From contig CM031562.1 in the NCBI GenBank assembly GCA_018466975.1, forward strand, positions 434,001 to 498,000: a stretch of 64,000 nt of DNA, given 5' to 3'. This document shows positions 58,051 to 64,000 of the stretch, in pieces. The notes below the pieces were generated by a model. The model was not told where the DNA came from and made no database searches. It worked only from the letters and a program-made list of their open reading frames with translations. Every line of letters begins with the position of its first letter. The first letter of the stretch is position 1. A program made the position numbers and the translations under genes. Source of the stretch: Sparassis latifolia (Eukaryota > Basidiomycota > Agaricomycetes > Polyporales > Sparassidaceae).

Positions 58051-59023
58051 AATAATGTGCGAGCGAGCGGTACCGCAGCTTTGTATTGTAGCCGTCATTT
58101 GCATCGTACTCGGCCACTGAGAAGGAGCTCACTATGACGCGAAGGAGAAACTTCGCGCAGATGGTGGGTCAGTCACGGTGGAGGCAGCACAATGACCTTC
58201 CGATGGAGAACGGACACAAATACAATGAACGCTCACAAACGATAGCGGATTACGAATAGTCTAGTCCCCCGCAACCACTGACACTCTGCGTGAATCTTCG
58301 CGCCTCAGGATCCCTGTGTCAGGTGCGTCGGTAGCATATAGCGCATTGGCGCTTGCTATGTGGTTACGCAGCTTAATGTTGGACACGAGACAGCGCGACG
58401 GAAAAGAGATCAGTTTGACGCTGACCACAGTTGCAAAAATCCTGAGAATGGTTGCATGAGGTAGATACGGATATCTTGAAGCAGGTTGAAGCAGAGCACG
58501 AGGAGAGCCTGAGTTTCTAAACATGCCTTTGGGAGACTATTTGAGGGGCTATATTGGACAAAAATCCCTTGTCCCCGTCAGTACATCAATTTTCCTGCAT
58601 GAGATTGCATGAAGCTCAATGAATCCCTGGGAGCACTCACAATCTTTCACTTTCCTGTACAAAGATGAATGATCTTACAACAGCAATGTCAGCAATTATT
58701 GCTGCATGAGCTTGGGCTTTGTTCAGAGGTACGTGATCTTGCACGGCTGCATGAATGATATCACGTGATCCATTTGCGTGGTGGCGTCCAAGGACAAAGA
58801 TGAATCTGCATTTCACGCGCTGTGGTTCGTCCTCACTTCAGCCTAAATTTCTTCCCTGCTGCCATACACTCAGTTTCTTGCAATATATTTGATGATCCCT
58901 TATCTTTTCAGGCACTTAGACAGACACCATTCTATCGATTCTATCTGGCCAGGCCGGCCAGTCTTGCCAATACATTCCTTCTATTCAACACTCCTGTGCC
59001 CTCAGACTCCAATACTTTCTTTC
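58051..59023. other. Intergenic between P450 fragment and integrase gene
   Basis: No gene recognised; likely the promoter of the 59024 gene at its right end. Confidence 0.45.
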
Positions 59024-60812
59024 ATGTCACAGCAACTGGATAACCTTCGAGCGGCATACCTGGTGCTCGAAGATCGTGTCCTGACCGCTCTTCGAGTCCA
59101 GTTGGGTGATGTGACTCGCTTGGAGGAGCAACGCTCCCAGGTGCTCACCTTTCTTCAAGCAGCGGAAGCGGTGAGTCTCATTATAGTCAACAACAACTTC
59201 AGGCATGTTGAAACACATTCTTGCACAGCACCAGGACATATTTCCTCCTGCTGAGCTTGCCACTTTAAGGCAGAGCACCACCTCTATGCTAGAGGCTCTT
59301 GATGCCGCATTCCATCAATCCTCCGATCCTCCAACTTCCAGCCCTCTCGTTATTTCTCATACCCACCGTACAGGCAAACGCGGCCGTCCCCGAATTGAAA
59401 TTGACCCAGACTTCCTGCAGGAAGCCCTTACGCTGCGAGGCCCAAAAGGTATTGCACCGGTTGTGCATTGCTCCTCACGCACGGTTAAGAGACGGGCTCT
59501 GGACTATGACTTGGTGCTGCCTGGTCCCCCAGTCTATACCGAAACCATTGCACCTGATGGAACCATGGAACGCATCTATCGCTCCTCCACCAAGCCTACT
59601 TCCACTCTGTCAGATAATGAGCTCGACACATTTCTTTCCGCTGCTCTCACTGTTTTTCCGGATTTTGGCCGTCGCATGCTAGATGGTCGCCTGAAGGCTT
59701 CAGGCCATGATGTTCCCCGGGCTCGTATTGCAGCCTCTTACCTACGGGTCCATGGTGCACCTGGACTTTTTGGGGACCGGTCAATTCATCGTAAGAAGTA
59801 CTCTGTGCCTGGCGCAAATTCCTTGTGGCATCACGATGGACAGCATGGTATGTTGTTAATGCCCTAGGGTCATTTTATGTTAACAACGATTCAAAGGTTT
59901 GATTGCCTTTAAAATTGTTATTCACTGCTTCATTGACGGAAAGTCTCGCCTGGTCACCGGCATCCGTGCAAGCAACAACAACCGTTCTCAGACGGTCCTG
60001 AACCTTTTCCTGGACAGCATCACTGACCATGGTATGCCGAGCCGAGTCAGGGGAGATCATGGGACCGAAAATGTCCTCGTAGCGCAGTGGATGGAGGATA
60101 ATAGAGGGCCAGGAAGAGGATCTTATATCTGGGGAAGGTGAGTTTATGTCCTGCGCTGTCTACCTTTGCTCACAGTCTCGACAGGAGCGTGCATAACACT
60201 AGAATCGAGCGACTCTGGTACGATGTCACTCATGGTTTCGGCCAGAAGTGGAAGGACTTCTTCCTGGATCTTGAAGTAAACTATGGCCTCAACCGACAGC
60301 TTGCAGCTCATATCTGGCTCCTTCATCACCTTTTTCTGGGTTCCATTAATGATGACGCCCAGGAGTGGGCGGAAGCTTGGAATTCTCATCACCTACACAT
60401 CCGAGGGGAGCGTGAAAGAAGCCCTCGCGATATCTTCTTCTTCAGCATGGTTCAAGATGGGCCTCGTGGTTTACCCAACCTTGCTTCCATGGCCAATGAA
60501 GACACCACTGATCCTTCCATGTATGGCATAGACTGGGAGGTTGCAGACGATCACACTCTCATGAATCACCTCTTGGAACATAATCCACAGGATTGGGAAG
60601 AACACAATCCCTTTCACTTGGGCCCTTCCAAGCTATCTCACGTGCCATGCGAGCCTCCTAACTGTCCGCTTTCTCCAGAGGAAATTGCTTACCTAGATTC
60701 CCAGCTCCCTGTATATGTAGACATCCACTCTCGCAGCATGGCGGTACGTAGACTAGTTTGGCAACATGCACTTGTGATCTGCGATGAGATAGTTGCCCGA
60801 CGCTACCAGTAG
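59024..60812 (+). CDS. Integrase-core (DDE) protein, intact
   Basis: Four exons (59024-59170, 59229-59847, 59897-60137, 60185-60812) with GT-AG introns of 58, 49 and 47 nt give 544 residues in frame. The N-terminal half is helical (VLEDRVLTALRVQLGDVTRL) with a helix-turn-helix-like GRPRIEIDPDFLQEAL and SSRTVKRR segment. The catalytic core follows the retroviral-integrase plan: D252 in WHHDGQHG, D309 in VRGDHGTENV and E344 in HNTRIERLW, with 34 residues between the last two. This is the integrase-core family with the HNxRIERLW motif, common in basidiomycetes and often single-gene. No terminal inverted repeats or target duplication were found, so it may be an old transposase, active in trans or domesticated. 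Confidence 0.85.
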
Positions 60813-61263
60813 TCCACTTGCAGTGTCTATATATTCTTCTGTGCTATGTCTTGTCTATGTGTGACATGTACTGGGCTCTTGCTGCATGTAAGTGTGTTCT
60901 CAATTTATCTTTCCGTTGAAGGCTAGCTAGTTAGGTAGAGTGGCAGGCACATAAGGCTAGATCCATCCGTCATTGCAATACTAGCGCTTTTCTTGTATAC
61001 CTGTACCAATGGAGCAATGCAGGGCTGGACTTGCATCTCACCAGAGGATGCTTCAAATCCATCTCACACCTCCTGCAAGGCCTAATGATGCTGGATAATG
61101 GGGTCTAACATGGTAGCGTAATACTAGTGCAAATTTGAGTCATGCAGCATGACCAGCATTCACACAGCACTTAAGCATCGCGAACATCTGCTTAGGCCCG
61201 ACTCTCGTGCACAAGTGGCTCTCACACCGCTTGCGCACACATACATACATAGTGTACAGAGTG
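60813..61263. other. Downstream of the integrase-like gene
   Basis: No gene recognised. Probable 3' UTR at the left; GTGTGACATG near 60860. Confidence 0.4.
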
Positions 61264-62260
61264 CTACCTGTCTACAGTACGTGGACAATATATTTCGTCT
61301 CTGCTCACTGCACGCGCACTGTGAGTCTCATTTTTGCACGGCAGTGCAATGCGTGTGAACTCACCTTGAGCGCACCTGCTTGGAGAATGCGCGATCGACA
61401 ATGGGCCGTTGGACGCAGGGACTCGCGCACCGACCTCAGCTCGATGATGGTGGACAGTGCTCACAGTCAGCATCAGCCCCACTGAGCGCGTCGCTGTACG
61501 CCTCAGTGCGAGGACAATGAAACCCGAGTAGGCGTAACTCGCCGTGAGGACGAGCATGAATGCAGGACGCCACGGCACTCTGTGCTAACCGGCAAACGTG
61601 CGTTGAGAGACAGGGCCACGCACTGCGCATCCGTGAAGAAATGAGTGTCGGTGCAACGAGAACAGGGGACGATACTCACCACAAAAAACAGCATGGGACA
61701 GTCTGTGGTCAACTTGAGCGGGAGGTGAAAGGCGAGGAAACACCACTTACGAGATAGCATGCGCGAACGCATCCCTGACGATCACGAAGTCAACAGTGAC
61801 AAGAGGACAGTGGCGGGATGCATTCACTATCAGAAGCAGCACCTGATTAGCCACCACTCAGTGGGTAAACCCTCTGACAAAGCAAAGGTTAGTAAATACG
61901 CACAGTGAAGGAATATCGTGAAGACGAGCACCAACGCATCACCGGGGATGACAATGGCTGAGCGAAGGCAGGTTTGACGAGCCAACGGTCCTCAATGAGC
62001 AAGCTTGTGAGGAAGTGAAGGTCAGCGCGAACAGGACGCCAAATCAAAAAGAAAGTAACTCACCGCGAAGTAGAGCATGGACGCATCGTCCGAGACAGAA
62101 GAATCGATGAGGAGGGCCTTGCAGACAGAGTGAACAAGACAGGATGGATGGAGAGGAAGGAGAGGGAAGAGAGGGAAGCTGGCAATTTCAATCTTGCAAG
62201 CCCTGTCACACTTTTCAATGTGTGTGTCAATTCGTCCAAGATCTCTGCCAGCACAATGTC
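61264..62260 (-). pseudogene. Membrane-protein-like gene remnant
   Basis: Minus-strand segments look like parts of a multi-pass fungal membrane protein interrupted by introns or lesions: SSVSDDASMLYFA followed by GTGAGT near 62065, then DALVLVFTIFLH, VLLLIVNASRHCPLVTVDFV and MLVLTASYAYSGFIVLALRR. ASMLYFA and DALVLVFT recall the DUF6533-type proteins abundant in mushrooms, but the blocks lie in different frames and several stops intervene, so I cannot build a model. It could also be an intact gene whose splicing I have not resolved. Confidence 0.3.
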
Positions 62261-63305
62261 TTCTTCCTCACCAACTCCTACGGCGTTGACGGGAGGGCAT
62301 GCTCGATGCTGTCATCAGCTTTCTCTCACTCCGCAGAGGAAGTGGGCCTATAAAACAGACCGTAGATACTAACTTACATGTGCTCGGGTGCGCGAAATAT
62401 ATTTCCTTGGCTTTTCAAGCAGGCTAATAGAAATGGATAGTGTACTTCAAGTTGAGCACTGACTGGACTCATGTATGCTATATATCCTTTGTCAGTGCGC
62501 ATCGGCCTACTATGTACCACCTCCCCTCTCCACTTTGAGGAAATTCTCAGTCCATCCGCCGCACCTATGACTCATATCCTCTACTACCCGACTCTGGCAC
62601 TGGCACCTTGGAATCGAACATAATCTATGGCGTCATACATCACCATTCGTCCCTGGCTCCGGTGATTAAGTATCTTGCACTGCAGATTCTGGAATGTAGA
62701 TTTTCGCTTGAAATAGCAAGCACGGACCAGGAACAGATACATCATGATCGAATGTGATATTGCGAGCACTCACGGTGTATCTCCTGTGTTCATGTCTACT
62801 GATCTTCAATCTTATAGAGAGCAATGTATGATTCCAAGGCTTCATCTAGTCTCAACGGTTAACAATTTCCTTGCAAATATGACCAGCTTGTTGGGTGAGT
62901 TGTACGTGGCTTCTTATCTATGCTTATCTGCACACTGAAACTCCGGTGTTTTACTGGCTACTGTGCTGTCAGACTATAATCTTCGACCATGCTAAGCATC
63001 GATCTCTAAATCTCTGTAGAATTCTCAGTTTCCACCGGCACAGAAATCTGGGCAGTCAAGGCAATATTGAATGTGAGTCCAGCTAAGATTCCCTCACTGG
63101 TTGATGATTCTCAGGCTGGAGAAGATAGATTGCACTAGAATTTCTCCCTGCATCGTAGCTTAGAATCAGGTCCTACCATCGTGTCAGTAACAGGTACATG
63201 CTGTTCGGATTCTCATGAAGAAATGCTATCTAATATGATCGGTGGTTCACATGGTAATTATCCTGTGCCTGTTTCTGCATGGAATTACACACTCAGAGAC
63301 CAACG
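62261..63305. other. Intergenic, nothing recognised
   Basis: Only short frames without motifs. Confidence 0.4.
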
Positions 63306-64000
63306 ATGGGGAAGAAGACTCTCCATATCGGACGTCTTCTTCACCTTGCTTTTAGCATGTTACGAAGACGCACGACCAGAAAGCGCAGGGCTCCACGACG
63401 GGATGATGAGCTTCAATGCTTTACTGCGCCTGAACCCCCCGATGAAAATGCCAATAGTTTTATGGGAAGTAGTGGTCGCACCAGCCCTCATAGAGGCACC
63501 GTGGCATTCGCGGTGGATACAGCGGAAACAGCGGAAGGTTTGCAGTCGTTCATTGTTTTATATCACATAAGTGGTGCAATTGATAACATCCGAGTCATCC
63601 AGTCGATAGTAGCACCCAGGACAGACACATGGATCCTTTTGTTGTGGAGGAGATTACTGCTAGTGAGGTGAATCTGCCAGTACCCACAGGAGAAGGTCAG
63701 TATTACGCATTACTTGTCCTGTAATTCCAGTGTTAATAAATTTGATCTAGCAATTCTTTCCGACCAACGAACTGTCGAAGATGTGCTCCTTATAGAGACC
63801 GCATCAGCGGAGGAGGTTATGTTGGAGATCCTGCATTTGCGCGGGGAACCAATGGCTATTCCAAGCACCTTGACCGCTAGGGTTGCCACTCCAGCTGTAA
63901 TTTCTGCTCGGGCTGTGTCCACAAATACCGGGTCTATCAATGCTGGCTGGCCGAGTATAGAACAATTGTCTCAGTGTGTGCCGGTGGAATCTGGGATTTT
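63306..64000 (+). CDS. Unknown protein, 5' part (runs off the window)
   Basis: Three exons joined in frame: 63306-63537, 63603-63695 and 63751 to the edge, with GT-AG introns of 65 and 55 nt. Begins MGKKTLHIGRLLHLAFSMLR and a basic RRRTTRKRRAPRRD patch, continues through SPHRGTVAFAVDTAETAE, then across the junctions VDSSTQDRHMDPFVVEE and VPTGEAILSDQRTVEDVLL, and stays open to the last base. No recognised domain; low-complexity Ser/Thr/Ala-rich. An internal ATG at 63629 in a good context could be an alternative start. Confidence comes from frame-consistent splicing rather than family similarity. Confidence 0.5.

Noticed and set aside
61149..61757. Plus-strand frames over 61.1-61.8 kb
   Set aside because: No motif. 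The minus strand carries the more protein-like text, so these are probably shadows.

Overview
The window looks like a gene-poor, repeat-rich stretch of an agaricomycete (mushroom/polypore-type) basidiomycete genome. The evidence is many 45-70 nt GT-AG introns, a lineage-expanded family of 13-exon cytochrome P450 genes, a KDZ-type DNA transposon with typical basidiomycete cargo, a Ty1/copia retroelement and a G-alpha-like gene of the expanded basidiomycete type. There are no bacterial-style operons, and I saw no rRNA, tRNA gene or CRISPR array.

Layout. (1) 0.1-19.5 kb is a P450 cluster: a decayed copy (118-2143, minus), two intact minus-strand genes (3376-5550 and 8720-10937) and two intact plus-strand genes (13031-15264 and 16749-18988). 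The last two lie in a tandem segmental duplication of about 3.7 kb pitch. (2) 19.7-50.6 kb is a mobile-element island. It holds a perfect-looking hairpin, a glycosidase-like remnant, a helicase fragment and a PIF/Harbinger-like MITE. A copia element shares its 3' LTR with a second, truncated copia body. After these come a decayed G-alpha gene, a 12.9-kb KDZ element (29915-42842) with 75-bp terminal inverted repeats and an 8-bp target duplication, minisatellites, a 169-bp tandem repeat, an LTR remnant, and a 1-kb foldback element whose ends resemble those of the KDZ element. (3) 51.4-64 kb returns to genes: an F-box protein (51381-52781), P450 fragments, a fifth intact P450 (55300-57511, minus), an intact DDE integrase-like gene (59024-60812), a degenerate stretch, and a gene of unknown function running off the right edge (63306-64000).

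The five intact P450s give in-frame models of 506, 509, 512, 511 and 505 residues with the same 13-exon plan. In all of them a 14-nt micro-exon encodes the I-helix oxygen-activation motif. They are probably microsomal monooxygenases of secondary metabolism or xenobiotic oxidation; substrates cannot be read from sequence. Coding sequences inside the transposons are broken, mainly by in-frame TGA codons, several of which sit where a CGA arginine codon is expected. This points to methylation-driven CpG decay of silenced repeats.

Exon models were assembled by eye from splice signals and paralogue comparison. Family names come from motif recognition, not from database searches.
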